A DNA stretch of 64,000 nucleotides from Fulvia fulva. Its lineage: Eukaryota; Ascomycota; Dothideomycetes; Mycosphaerellales; Mycosphaerellaceae. Numbering within the stretch: position 1 is the stretch's first letter; every line of letters begins with the position of its first letter. The stretch is from NCBI RefSeq assembly GCF_020509005.1, contig NC_063023.1, positions 744,001 to 808,000 on the forward strand, written 5' to 3'. The notes beneath the pieces were generated by a model that saw nothing but the letters and a program-made list of their open reading frames with translations, searched no databases and was not told the origin of the DNA. The position numbers and the translations under genes are program-made. Shown one piece after another: positions 46,566-57,332 of this stretch.

Positions 46566-49500
46566 GCGTGGTAGACAGCGGTCACCCGAACTTCCTAGGA
46601 CAGAAAGAGCATGAGATTGAGAGACACGGAACGCAAGAGACGGTAACAGACTATAGTGAGGAGCTTAAGATATCGGCATGCGCACTGGATAAGCAACAGC
46701 CAGCTGTGTACCCTCACATAGTGTTACCCGTAATGATACAACAGAGAAAGGCTCGAGGCCTTGTAGATTCTGCTTCCACCTCTCTCTTTCTTGACTGGAA
46801 ATTCACACGCAAATACACAATACCCCTGATCCCTTTGACGCAAAGCCGACGACTAACACTGGGAGATGGAACGGCCACTGCGCGGCAGATTACACACGCG
46901 GCCCCTGTAGACGTAGTCATAGGCGATCATCACGAGCAAATGTTATGCTACGTCACCGACCTCGAATACGACATCGTCTTTGGCCTGCCGTGGCTTACAG
47001 CGCACAACCCAAACATCTTCTGGGAGACAGGCGAGGTGGCATTCAGGTCGGATTACTGCTTTGGTCACTGTCTACAGAATAAGACACCGACAACAGTGCA
47101 ATCCCTGAACCACCGCGAGAAGAAGAAGCAGGCACCAGTACGGTACGGACCAGAGCCCTTCACTGGAGATGTAGCGAGCTTCACAGCAGGAGGAGCAGAG
47201 CTGAATGCCTCATCATATGACCTGGAAGACATAGACGATGAAGAAGTGGACTGCCAGGGCGTTTCTCAACGCGCGTGGGGGATGTACGCGCACCGGCCTG
47301 GGGCTGAGTGCTTCTACATCATGCCCACTAGGCGTGAGAGCGACGGCGGAGAGCTTAAGCTGAGTGCAATGGCTGCTGATGATCTGGACCAATTCTTGAA
47401 CAAGCAGTTCAATCACAACCCGAAGGAGAAGTTGCCGCCAATGTACCACGATATTGCGGACGCTTTCTCAGCTAAGGATCATGAAGGACTCCCACCTCAC
47501 CGACTAGGCGTAGATCATGAGATTCACATTAAGCCTGATGGTCCACAAGAGCCACCATACCGCAAGCCCTACGGCCTAGCTGAGAAGGAGAACGAGGCAG
47601 TTAAAAAATGGCTAGACGAGCAAACATCTGAAGGGAAGGTGCGGAAAGCAGGGCAAAAGACGAACCAGTCTCCTGCACCAGTGCTAGTGGTACGTAAGCC
47701 TGGAGGTGGGCTGCGTGTTTGTATCGACTACAGAGGATTGAATGCGATCACTATCAAGAACCGGTATCCGATTCCCTTGATACAAGAGACGCTCAACCGC
47801 ATGCACGGCAAGAAGTACTTCACAAAGCTGGACATTGTAGCAGCCTTCAACAAGTTACGGATAGCTGAAGGGCACGAGTGGTTGACAGCGTTTGCGACAC
47901 GATACGGCATCTACGAGTGTCTAGTGTTGCCATTCGGCTTGTGCAACGGACCAGCATCGTTCCAATCATACATCAACAAGGTCTTGCAAGAACACCTAGA
48001 CGACTTTGTGTCGGCCTACCTGGATGACGTACTTATCTTCAGTGACACCTTGGAGGAGCACATTGAACACGTGCGGAAGGTTCTCACCAAGCTACGCGAT
48101 GCAGGACTTACAGTGGACATCGACAAAAGCGAATTCCACCAACAGAAGGTGAAGTATCTTGGGCTAATCATAACCCCTGACGGCATCGAGATGGACCCCG
48201 AGAAACTCGAATGTATTCAGACATGGGAAGCTCCTGAGAACCTGAAGGATGTCCAGGCCTTCCTTGGATTTGCCAACTTCTACAGGCGATTCATCGAAGC
48301 ATTTTCGCGCATAGCTGCTCCTCTCACAAACCTGACCAAGTCGGACGGACCAAGCAATCACAAGAACAGAAGGATTCAATGGTCACTAGATTGCCAACGA
48401 GCCTTTGACAATTTGAAAGCTGCGTTCAGCAAAGCCGGCATGCTCGCACATTACGTGCCAGGCAGGGAAACAGTAATAGAGACAGATTCTTCAGATTTTG
48501 TGAACGCCGGCGTGCTTTCGCAGTATGACGAGAATGGTGTGCTACATCCTGTGGCCTTCTACTCGAAGAAGTTGAGTCCACAGGAGTGCAATTATGAAAT
48601 CTATGATAAGGAACTGTTAGCCATCATCAAGGCTTTTGAGGAATGGAGACCCGAGCTCGCCTGCGAGGCAGATGATGAGGACTCACAGCCAGTCAAGATT
48701 TACACCGACCACAAGAACCTGGAATACTTCATGACGACAAAGCAGCTAAATCGGCGACAAGCGCGTTGGGCTGAGTTCTTGTCACAGTTCAACTTCAAGA
48801 TAATATACCGTCCAGGACTTCAAGGTACAAAGCCAGACAGCCTGACGAGACGCAGCCAGGACCTTCCGCAGGGGGTGGACGACCCTCGGAACCAGCATCA
48901 GCATCAGACATTGCTGCCTCCTAAGCGATTCCTTAAGATCGCCTCACTACAGGCAACAGTAGAAGATGCGCCGGAAGAAGAGGAACCAGTACCGCTAAAC
49001 CCTGAAGCTGAAGAGTTTATGCCTACAGAACGAGATGCGCCTACTGAACAACCGGCGACGCGTGAAAGTCAGCGGGAAGCCGAACTCGAGTATCGAATGT
49101 CGACGGCGTACGTAACCGATAACGAGCTCAAGACCGCGATTAAGGACCTGCAGAAAGACCGCACTCCTACACTGCTACAGAGAGCGAAGATTCACCCAGC
49201 ACACTGCAAAGTGGATGGCGACCTGCTATATGTTCGAAACCAATACGACGGCTGGAGCTTATGGGTACCAAATGACCAAGCTTTACAGACCAGGATAATC
49301 AAGATAAACCATGACGCTCCAGCAGCAGGCCATCCAGGACGAGCTCGCACTTATGAACTCGTAGCACGTGAATTCTACTGGCCTGGATTAGCGAGATCCG
49401 TGCGCAGATACACCGCGAATTGCCGCACCTGCCGTACAACAAAATCTCTGCACTCCCAGCCACTAGGATTACTACAGCCACTTCCTGTTCCAGATCGGCC

Positions 49501-51232
49501 TTGGAAACACATTGCAGTCGACTTCGTTGTCGGACTCCCAGACAGCACTCTTGACGGCATGGTCTACAACAACATTATGACCGTCACTGACAGGCTCACT
49601 AAGGAAGTCGAGCTGATCCCTATTGGCGCAATGACAGCACAGAATACGGCAAGGCTTTTCCTCAAACATGTGTTCTGTCGGCGCGGGTTTCCTGACACCA
49701 TTACATCAGACCGTGGCAAGCAGTGGGTTGCTACCTTCTGGAAGAAACTCTGCAAGATGCTCCGCACAAATCGCAAGCTGAGTTCTTCGTATCACCCAGA
49801 AACTGATGGACAGTCAGAACGCACTAACCAGGCGATGGAACAGTATCTCCGCATGTTCACCAACGAGGCACAGGATGACTGGGCAGAATGGCTGTGCCTT
49901 GCTCAGTTCGCGATCAACAATCACCTGTCTGAGACTACTGGTGTGTCGCCGTTCTACGCCACCTTAGGATACAACCCTGAGTTCATAGAGCGAGTTGACC
50001 TGAACGCTGGAAAGGAGGGAGGACTGACCACTCTCCAGCGACTGGACGCGCGATCAGCAGAAACCTTTGTGCGTCGAATTTGCGAGCTTCACAAACACCT
50101 TCAAGAGAATATGCGAATGTCACAAGCTCTCCAAGCAGAGGCAGCAAACCGCCACCGAAGCATTCCTCCAGACTACAAGGTGGGTGATTGGGTGTATCTT
50201 AGCACCAAGAACATCCGCACGACTCGACCATCTAAGAAGCTGGACAGGAGATATGCCGGCCCTTACCAGATCACGGAAGTTATGCCGGCCAGACTCTCTT
50301 ATCGACTGAAACTATCAGACGCTCTAGTAGGACTTGATAACTGCTTCCACACCTCACTACTACAACGAGCCGACCACCCCGATTTCCCACCACTTGAAGG
50401 GCAGCATCTGGCGCCGCCACCACCGATAACTATCGAACCTGACACCACCGAGGCTGATGCAGCAGCCGATGTAGTGGCAGCACCTACGCACATGTACGAG
50501 GTGGAAAAGATCCTTGACATGTACACCCGTAAGCGGGCAGGCAAGGTGAAGAAGGGGCACAAGCGCAAAGTAGATACATGGTACAAGGTGAAATGGGCTG
50601 GATATCAGAACGAAGAGGATGGTGAGACCTGGCAACCTGCAGAGGACATGCTTGAACACGCAGCCGCCGCTGTTGCAGACTTTCACCATAACCGGCCGGA
50701 GTTGTCTACGCCTGTAGGCTTCGCAGCTCCATCTGACTGGTCCCTACCAGCCACTGAGATACTCGGGCTCAACTCGATCAGGGTCATTCCGAAAGACACC
50801 GTCACGAATGAGTCGCCTCGAGCCTTGCCTCTAATAGAATCTGCTCCGCACATATTCGATACTCGAGTGGAGCCTACAGAGCCTGCAATGATACCCAACT
50901 TTGGTCATAAGGATCATACGCGAGTGCGAGCCGAAGACAGACTTAGATCTGGGGCAAGCCAGCTAACTAGGCAACATGTTTCTCGAAGGAAGCCGGTCGA
51001 GGATAGTCTTGATAGAGCGAATGCGATGTTATCGGATGACGACAGGGCACTAGAGGATGATTCGGCGTTCGCGCGATTATGGAGCTCGACAGGCAAGTGG
51101 CCTCACAAGGTGAATAACGCTCAGAGGACTGAGGCGTGTTTTGGGAGGGGGGGTACTGTCACGGGCAGCCCGCGACCCCTCACTGTAGCTGCGTCGGCCC
51201 GGCTGAACCGCGGACCTTCTGCATCGGGTTAG
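46436..51232 (+). CDS. pol: Pol polyprotein of element B (PR-RT-RH-IN-chromodomain)
   Basis: Open frame of 1,598 codons, -1 relative to gag; with frameshifting, pol sequence begins near 46,541. The aspartic protease active site is DSA (Asp111, nt 46,766), a variant of D-S/T-G, followed by VFGLPWL. Reverse transcriptase has YRGLNAITIKNRYPIP, VLPFGLCNGPASFQ and YLDD (48,017-48,028). RNase H has ETDSSDFVNAGVLSQ and [11 protein letters not shown]. Integrase has the H-H-C-C zinc finger (CRTC) and catalytic Asp (49,520), Asp (49,709) and Glu (49,817). A GPY-like segment precedes a chromodomain at about 50,492-50,700 (MYEVEKILDM ... WYKVKWAGYQNEEDGETWQPAE), which in this group directs integration to histone-marked chromatin. 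The last 25 codons lie inside the 3' LTR. Confidence 0.95.
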   Translation: MPNVWVRWRLSPTASTQYHAESEREPQFPSRRSAAGKWHDRCLSVVDSGHPNFLGQKEHEIERHGTQETVTDYSEELKISACALDKQQPAVYPHIVLPVMIQQRKARGLVDSASTSLFLDWKFTRKYTIPLIPLTQSRRLTLGDGTATARQITHAAPVDVVIGDHHEQMLCYVTDLEYDIVFGLPWLTAHNPNIFWETGEVAFRSDYCFGHCLQNKTPTTVQSLNHREKKKQAPVRYGPEPFTGDVASFTAGGAELNASSYDLEDIDDEEVDCQGVSQRAWGMYAHRPGAECFYIMPTRRESDGGELKLSAMAADDLDQFLNKQFNHNPKEKLPPMYHDIADAFSAKDHEGLPPHRLGVDHEIHIKPDGPQEPPYRKPYGLAEKENEAVKKWLDEQTSEGKVRKAGQKTNQSPAPVLVVRKPGGGLRVCIDYRGLNAITIKNRYPIPLIQETLNRMHGKKYFTKLDIVAAFNKLRIAEGHEWLTAFATRYGIYECLVLPFGLCNGPASFQSYINKVLQEHLDDFVSAYLDDVLIFSDTLEEHIEHVRKVLTKLRDAGLTVDIDKSEFHQQKVKYLGLIITPDGIEMDPEKLECIQTWEAPENLKDVQAFLGFANFYRRFIEAFSRIAAPLTNLTKSDGPSNHKNRRIQWSLDCQRAFDNLKAAFSKAGMLAHYVPGRETVIETDSSDFVNAGVLSQYDENGVLHPVAFYSKKLSPQECNYEIYDKELLAIIKAFEEWRPELACEADDEDSQPVKIYTDHKNLEYFMTTKQLNRRQARWAEFLSQFNFKIIYRPGLQGTKPDSLTRRSQDLPQGVDDPRNQHQHQTLLPPKRFLKIASLQATVEDAPEEEEPVPLNPEAEEFMPTERDAPTEQPATRESQREAELEYRMSTAYVTDNELKTAIKDLQKDRTPTLLQRAKIHPAHCKVDGDLLYVRNQYDGWSLWVPNDQALQTRIIKINHDAPAAGHPGRARTYELVAREFYWPGLARSVRRYTANCRTCRTTKSLHSQPLGLLQPLPVPDRPWKHIAVDFVVGLPDSTLDGMVYNNIMTVTDRLTKEVELIPIGAMTAQNTARLFLKHVFCRRGFPDTITSDRGKQWVATFWKKLCKMLRTNRKLSSSYHPETDGQSERTNQAMEQYLRMFTNEAQDDWAEWLCLAQFAINNHLSETTGVSPFYATLGYNPEFIERVDLNAGKEGGLTTLQRLDARSAETFVRRICELHKHLQENMRMSQALQAEAANRHRSIPPDYKVGDWVYLSTKNIRTTRPSKKLDRRYAGPYQITEVMPARLSYRLKLSDALVGLDNCFHTSLLQRADHPDFPPLEGQHLAPPPPITIEPDTTEADAAADVVAAPTHMYEVEKILDMYTRKRAGKVKKGHKRKVDTWYKVKWAGYQNEEDGETWQPAEDMLEHAAAAVADFHHNRPELSTPVGFAAPSDWSLPATEILGLNSIRVIPKDTVTNESPRALPLIESAPHIFDTRVEPTEPAMIPNFGHKDHTRVRAEDRLRSGASQLTRQHVSRRKPVEDSLDRANAMLSDDDRALEDDSAFARLWSSTGKWPHKVNNAQRTEACFGRGGTVTGSPRPLTVAASARLNRGPSASG
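46541..46583 (+). promoter_or_regulatory. Putative -1 programmed frameshift signal between gag and pol
   Basis: Within the 130-nt overlap the gag frame reads CAG GGA AAT, giving the canonical heptamer G_GGA_AAT (46,541-46,547). After 5 nt comes a perfect 8-bp GC-rich stem, GACCGCTG (46,553-46,560) with CAGCGGTC (46,576-46,583), enclosing a 15-nt loop. A one-base slip back continues as GGG AAA TGG CAC in pol. The gag stop codon lies in the loop. Four loop bases (CCTA) could pair with TAGG downstream to form a pseudoknot, but that is weak. Confidence 0.75.
51140..51156 (+). other. Polypurine tract of element B
   Basis: A run of G with one A and a leading T stretch (TTTTGGGAGGGGGGGTAC) directly before the 3' LTR. 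It primes plus-strand DNA synthesis. Confidence 0.85.
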
Positions 51233-51340
51233 CGCGGCTTGGCTTTACTTTATAACTTCGCCGCGCCTCGCGCTCCTCTTTCGTAGCTTCGTAGAACAAC
51301 AACTATCTCATTCGGACCCTATGGTACGCGCGCCCTTACA
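51157..51340 (+). repeat. 3' LTR of element B
   Basis: Identical to 44,119-44,302 on inspection over all 184 bp. It contains the last codons and stop of pol (51,232). Confidence 0.95.
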
Positions 51341-51345
51341 CGACG
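51341..51345. repeat. Target-site duplication CGACG, right, of element B
   Basis: Matches 44,114-44,118. Joining across it restores KVYDASRTILGY in the host pogo transposase. Confidence 0.9.
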
Positions 51346-52943
51346 CGTCTCGAACTATACTAGGGTATCGATTGAATAGACGACCTCCTCGGGGTGACTA
51401 CGAGCCTAATTCGAAGAAGCTTATAGAGCTAGAAGAGAGGGTGATACTTGAGTATATACTCGAGCTAGATCTTAGAGGTTTCCCGCTATTAAAGGCTAGT
51501 ATACGAGTATTAGCCGATTTATTACTATAAGAGAAGGGTCTTAACCCCGCTAGTCTTAATTAGATAGACAGGTTTATTAGGCGGCATCGTGAGCTAAAGG
51601 TTCGTATAACACGTAGATATAATCGTTAGCGAGCCCTAATAGAAGATCTAGACGTTATCGAGAGGTAGTTCTTACTTATACGTTATATAAAGGAGAAGTA
51701 TAGTATCCTTAACTAGGACACCTATAACTTCGACGAGATAGGGTTTATAATAGGTGTTATTATATCTTAGAGCGTCGTTACGGGTTTAGAAAGGCGTAGT
51801 AGAAAGAGGAAGGTCGTTTAATAGGGCAATAGAGAATAGGTAACAGTAATTAAGACTATCTATATAGACGGAATAGCGCTCCTACCCTACGTCATCCTTA
51901 TAGGTAAATAGCACATTAGTACCTAGTACTAAGACGGCAACTTAGGTCTAGACTAGACAATCGGGCTAATAGAGAACGGCTGGACTAATAATGAGTTCGG
52001 TATATAGTAGCTAGAGTATTTCTAGAAGTATACTATAGCTCGTACGACTAGGGTATAGAGACTACTTATTATCGATAGCTACGAGAGCTAAACTCGAAGG
52101 CATTCTAGAATCTATATAAGGAATACAAGATCTTAGCCCTATATATACCATCGCACGCCTCGTACTTACTCTAGCTATTAGATATAGGTTGCTATTCGCC
52201 TTTAAAGAAGGTATACGGTGCTTAGCTCTCGGGCTTAGTACGCTAGCGTATTACTTATATCGATAAAGTAGAGTTCCTACGCGCCTTCCGGGTAGCCTAT
52301 AACGCTATATTTAGACAGGAGAACATCCTATCGAGCTTTAGAGGCGCTAGTTTGGTTCTATTCAATCTATAGGTAGTGATAGACAAGCTTAATATTAAGC
52401 TACGTACGCTAACCCCTCTAGCTCCGGACTCTACCCCTTAGGAGTCGAAGACACTACGAACTACAAAAGAATTCGACTCTTAATCGACACTAGTAACGAA
52501 CAAAATGTATGCCCGGGTAGGTTTATCGCTAAACTCGTTATAGAAAGGGGTATATTAGCTTATAAAAGGGAGTAGAGAGATAGCGTATTAGATAGCTCTT
52601 ATACGAAGCGAGATTAGTAAGCTACGTAAGTCTAACGAGGCCCTTATATAGCGAGAAGTACGAAAGCGCAAGTATATTCAGTCTAGAGGGTCTCTAACCT
52701 TCGATAAGGCGTCGTAATTGATACCTCTAGAGGATACTAGGAGGTAGGAAGTGAGTAGAGAGTCGCTAGATAGTGTTTGGCTAGTACTAAGGCTACGACG
52801 CTATAAGCGATATAGCGAGTCGGGGTATAACGTACGCACCTATTAAGTAGACTTACTAGATAGCGAAGAATCTAAAGAGGAATTGTCCTCCTAGTAACGA
52901 TTCTATAGGATGTCGTCGTATTAAGATACCGTCGTAATTAAAG

Positions 52944-53012
52944 TAGAAGTAGTATAGTTCTTAGTAAAAGTAGCCCGCTCGGTAGTATAGCCCGCTCGGT
53001 AGTAAAGTACGT
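52944..53012 (-). repeat. Right terminal inverted repeat of the pogo element
   Basis: Reverse complement of 43,921-43,989 with a few transitions. It also carries two copies of the 17-bp unit. Confidence 0.85.
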
Positions 53013-55970
53013 TATGCCTTTTAGACTATAAAATATACTAGGAACGTTTTAGTCCTTTATAAACAATATACTAAGGGAGTTTCTAGATGACTTCGTGTTA
53101 TGTTACCTTAATAACGTACTTGTCTTTAGTAAGATAAGAGAAGAGTATATCTAATATATCCTAAAGGTTCTACGAAAGCTAGATACCGCCGGGCTCTAGT
53201 TAGATATAAATAAATGCGAGTTCTTTAGATACGAGACTACTTATCTAGGTGTTATTATTATAAATAAGGGCATTAAGATAGACCTAGCTAAGATTAAATG
53301 CGTCAAGAATTAGCCTATACCCGCGAATATTACCGACATATTATCGTTTATAGGGTTTACTAACTTCTACCGTAGGTTTATTAAGGATTTTAGTCAGATC
53401 TACTTACCTATAACGAAGCTTATAAGGAAGAATGTCCTATAGAACTAGTCTCTAGTATATTAATAGGCGTTCGAGGCATTAAAGTAAGCATTTATCGATA
53501 CGCCTACCTTAAAACACTTCTACCTAGGGCGAGAGACTATTCTAGAAACAGATGCCTTAGATTACGTAATAGTAGTAGTACTCTTATAACGTAACGAGCG
53601 AGGAGCGTTATATCCTATCGCTTATATATCTAAGAAGATAGATCCCTAGTAATATAACTACGACATCTACAATAAGGAGCTCCTAGCTATTATATAAGCT
53701 TTTAAGGAATAGCGACCGGAGCTAACTATTAACGAATACCGTACCGATAATTATAAGAATCTACTAGACCCGGAATCTAAGGACAAGCCGACGCTTATAT
53801 ACTCTAATTATAAGAACCTCGAATAGTTTATAAGTACGAAGTAATTAAACCGTAGACAAGCTCGCTAGGCCGAGTTTCTCTCGTAGTTCTTCTTTAAGAT
53901 CGTCTATAGGCTAGGAGTTTAAGGTACTAAGCTAGACAGCTTAACCCGACGTTTATAGGACTTGCCAAAGCCTAGAGACCTAGATGACCTACGAAACTAA
54001 TAGTAGCATTAGGTATTACTAGGCCTAGATCGCATCCTGAACCTATTATTTACTAGAGTGTTGTCGGTATATAATAATGACGTTATAACCCCGCTTACGA
54101 CCGCTATTCGAGGACTCTATACGTAACTAGAGGCTAAGGAAGCCGTTTAATAGCTAGAACGAGATGATCTATACACCTTACTAAGGAAGCACCGTATTAA
54201 TAACCGTTATATAGATAGATGATTCATTTACCCGTTGTGGTGCCCTCCGGCCTATACGGGGTTATGTCTATATATGTTGCTACATAAGGTAGGAAACCTG
54301 TTCCTAGGTAAAAACCTCCTCTCCTTCTCTAATAGCTTCCTTGCTATGAGTTCTCAGTTTTCTTTCCATTAGGGTGCACTAGTGTCATAGTGGTTAGCCT
54401 CTGACTACCTTGTCTACAACCCTGGAGTTGTCCCCCTCTTCCTGCTCTCCTCCTCCTTCTTTCTCTCCTCAATCCATCTCTCTGTTTCCCTAGTAAGAGA
54501 GAACTGCTCCAAAAATCCTTGGTGGATGATCCACCTTGTAATTCTCTAGAGGTCTCCCTTATTGCTGATCATGGCTTAGAAGTTTCTGTTCCTTGCCCTT
54601 GCCCTCTATTCACCTCTCCCTGTACTCCATTCTTTGCAAACTAGAAGTCTATGTTCGACATTCTAGGACAGGTAGCCGCATAGGCAACTCTTGTCTTCGA
54701 TACCTAGGACTTTTCTCTAATGTAGGTATGCCCTAACTCCGATGTGTTCAGAGCGGATTTGTATTGCTATGCTTGCTTCTGACCTGGTCAGGTCTGAGTA
54801 CAGTAGATAGTTGTGGCTACCAAACTGTTAGAGTGCCTTTGGGGTTCCTGGCCTCTGTAGGGTTCTTGTCTATTCAGTCTTCTAGAGGAGTCCTGCTATC
54901 CTTTCAGCTAGAGACTGTTGCTTCTTCCCTTAGCTGGCTACTAATCCTCTCCCTTGAGCCCTTCTGTCCTGTTCCTGCTGGGCTAGGTGCAGCTGTTCTG
55001 TTAGTTCTTTGAACTTCTACAGGTCCTGCTGCTTCTGTGGGGCTAGATTAGGTCTTGCTTGTCTGTGCCTTCTTGTGCACTGGCTCCTGATTTTGTTGAC
55101 TGCCTTCTGGATTACTAGCTAGGCTGGGTATGCAGACGTCTTTCCTACATACTAGTATCTCAACCCTTGAAGGTAGAGCTTGGCTGGTGGGGAGCTAGAC
55201 TCCATTTCGACCACCCTTATTAGAGTTGACTTGTATGCTCCAAGCACCTTTTTCAGACAGGAGGCTTAGGCTCTACTAATAGGATCTGCAATTCTCTTTG
55301 GGATCTTGTCTTGGGCTGACCAGATCTAGGCTCTATATAGCATAGCTGGCTTCACAATGGCCTTGTACATAACCTTTGCTTTCGCAAATGTGGCTCCCTA
55401 TGTGGAGGCTATAAGCCTGTCAATTGATTGCCTGTTGTTGTCTGCTCTTGCCTGTGCTTTCTTGACCTATAGTCCCCAGCTGAGCTTTGGATCCAGCCAT
55501 ATTCCTAGCACCCTTAATTCACTTGAGGGTTCTGTTGTGTGTCCCTAAATGGTGATCGGGGCTTACATGTTGTGTCTGTTTCTAGCTCTACTGAAGTGGA
55601 TAAGTTGATACTTCTCTGGGGCAAATCTGGCTCCATGTTTCCTGGCCCATTCCTCACATTCCTTGTGTTTCTTCTGCAAGATTCTGCAGTTCTCTTCTGT
55701 GCTGTCTGACTAGGCTAGGATGTTTGTGTCATCCACAAACCCTAAGGCTGATGTGTTTCTAGAGTTTAGCTTTGCTAGCAGGTCTGCTATAAAGAGGAGA
55801 AACAGGATTGGAGACATTGTTAATCCCTATAGGATTCCTGTCTCTGTAGGCATGCTGTCAGATTTGTATCTGCCCAGTCTTAGTCTTATAGTTCTACCTC
55901 TAAGGAAGGACTAGATGAACTGGACTGTCCAGTTAGGGATAGCCTTCTGTTTCAGGATGTGGATCAGCCT

Positions 55971-56552
55971 CTAGTATAAGACATTGTCAAAGGCTCCTGA
56001 TATGTCTAGTAAGAGGAGTGTGGCTGCTTTGTTGTTCCTAAAGTGCCACAGGGTCTTGATCTGCTCTATGATAAGTTCCACAGCTGTGAGTGTTGATCTT
56101 TGTTTCCTGCCTCCTATCTGTTCTTCAGGAAGGATTCCATGTTCTTCAGCTAGGTTTGTCAGCCTTTCTGCTATGATCTTTTCTAGGAGTTTGCCTTGTG
56201 TGTTAAGCAAGGCAATAGGTCTATATGCCTTTAGCTTTGTGTAGTCCTCTTTCTGTGGGTTTCTCAAGACTATAGTCAGTGACTCCTTGAAGTGTTTAGG
56301 GCAGTGTCCTTGGGCTATGCACTGTGAAAAGATGTTTGACAGTGCAGGGGAGATCTGGTCCTTGCATGTCTTGATGAACAAGTTTGGAATCCCATCTGGT
56401 CCTAGGGCCTTGTTTCCTGAGAGTCTCTTAATGATGCTCTTGATCTCTCCCTCTCCCACTGTGCAGGATTGCTCTAGTGGTGTTGGATACACACTGCCCT
56501 CCAGATCCTGCAGGTCAGCTTCTACCTGTGTGCCAAAGAAATGTTTCCCCAA
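55971..56552 (-). pseudogene. LINE copy 2 ORF2 reverse transcriptase segment
   Basis: An open stretch of 193 codons includes RLSGNKALGPDGIPNLFIK, AYRPIALLNTQGKLLEKIIA, EEQIGGRKQRSTLTAVELII and LLLLDISGAFDNV, the conserved N-terminal RT blocks of non-LTR elements with the first catalytic Asp (LDISGAFD). It ends in TAG at a site consistent with RIP, so the ORF is broken before the second catalytic motif. Confidence 0.85.
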
Positions 56553-57332
56553 TGCCTGTGCCTTTCCTGGAAGAGTGTGTTGGATTACTCCTTCCTGGTC
56601 TTCAATGTTTAGAAACTAGGGCAGCATGTTTCTGTCCTGTGTGGGTTGTCTTGCCCACTTTGCTAGTTTCCACATCTTCTCAGGATTCTGGGTAATGGAT
56701 CCAACTGTTGACCTCCACTCCAGCATCTTGTCCCTCTTGATCTGGGCCTTCTTGTCTCTGGTTGCCTGGTTGTATCTGTCCCATGCTTCCTAGGAGTGAC
56801 TCTGGGTAAGGGCTCTCCTGGCCTGCCTGGCTGCCTTGACCTTCTCTGAGCATTCCTTTGTCTAGAATGGCTTCTGGTACAGTGACTGTTTCTTTTCTCT
56901 AGTGTGGGCTGCTGCAGTTTCCTGCATTGTTCTAACCAGTTCTGCCACTGCTTGGTCTATGTCTAAGGCTGTTTCCAGTCTCCTGGTCTCTAGTCCAGCT
57001 AGCTTCTGTTCCAGGTCTTGTCTGATCTGTTCCCAGTTGGCTGCTTTCCAGGCCAGCTGAGGTTCTAGGTCTCCTTCCTGCTGTGCCTGTGTTTCAAACT
57101 CCACCTGAATCGGGAGGTGATCTGATGAGGACTCCAAGTCCTGGTTAACCCAGCATCTGGTGACCTTCTGCTGCAGGTCATGTGATGCAAATCACAGGTC
57201 AATGGTGCTTGAGCTTGCTCTCTGTGACCAGGTAGTTAGGCCCTTTGGGGTAACTAGGTGTATGTTGTTGCTTTGGGTAGTGGAGAGGAGTCTGTTAGCT
57301 AGGAAGTGATGGGCAGGTGCAAAGTCTGATCC

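Larger units (their letters stand above)
44119..51340 (+). mobile_element. Ty3/gypsy chromovirus element B, intact and recent
   Basis: 7,222 bp with 184-bp LTRs at both ends that are identical by eye, TG...CA termini (TGTCAC...CTTACA) and a CGACG duplication. It has full-length gag and pol with all catalytic motifs and a C-terminal chromodomain. Base composition is that of host genes, with CA and TG frequent and no excess of TAG, although it sits in heavily RIP-mutated DNA. So it inserted after the surroundings were mutated, or escaped RIP. This is the only transposon in the window that appears capable of moving. Confidence 0.95.
44069..52918 (+). pseudogene. pogo/Fot1 transposase, RIP-mutated and split
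   Basis: The N-terminal part (TKRDAIITNRLAIKVYD) precedes the nested retrotransposon and continues after it (ASRTILGYRLNRRPPRG, 51,346 onward) in the same frame. Then come a CENP-B-type helix-turn-helix region (GFPLLKASIRVLADLLL) and the first catalytic Asp in NFDEIGFIIG near 51,730. Another DDE block lies near 52,070 (LLIIDSYES), and LDIGCYSPLKKVYGAQL near 52,190 holds the third acidic residue. Many TAG/TAA codons replace expected Trp and Gln, so no active transposase can be made. It cut and pasted its own element when intact. Confidence 0.8.
43921..53012 (+). mobile_element. Fot1/pogo-type DNA transposon, split by element B
   Basis: Flanked by TA at 43,919-43,920 and 53,013-53,014. Long terminal inverted repeats of about 69 bp (43,921-43,989 and 52,944-53,012) start ACGTACTTTACTACCG and differ only by C/T or G/A changes. 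Without the nested retrotransposon the element is about 1,865 bp, close to Fot1 and Pot2 (about 1.9 kb). Taking out the element and one TA joins FKYVV to MPF in the RT of element A in frame. It codes for a degenerate DDD/E transposase. Confidence 0.88.
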
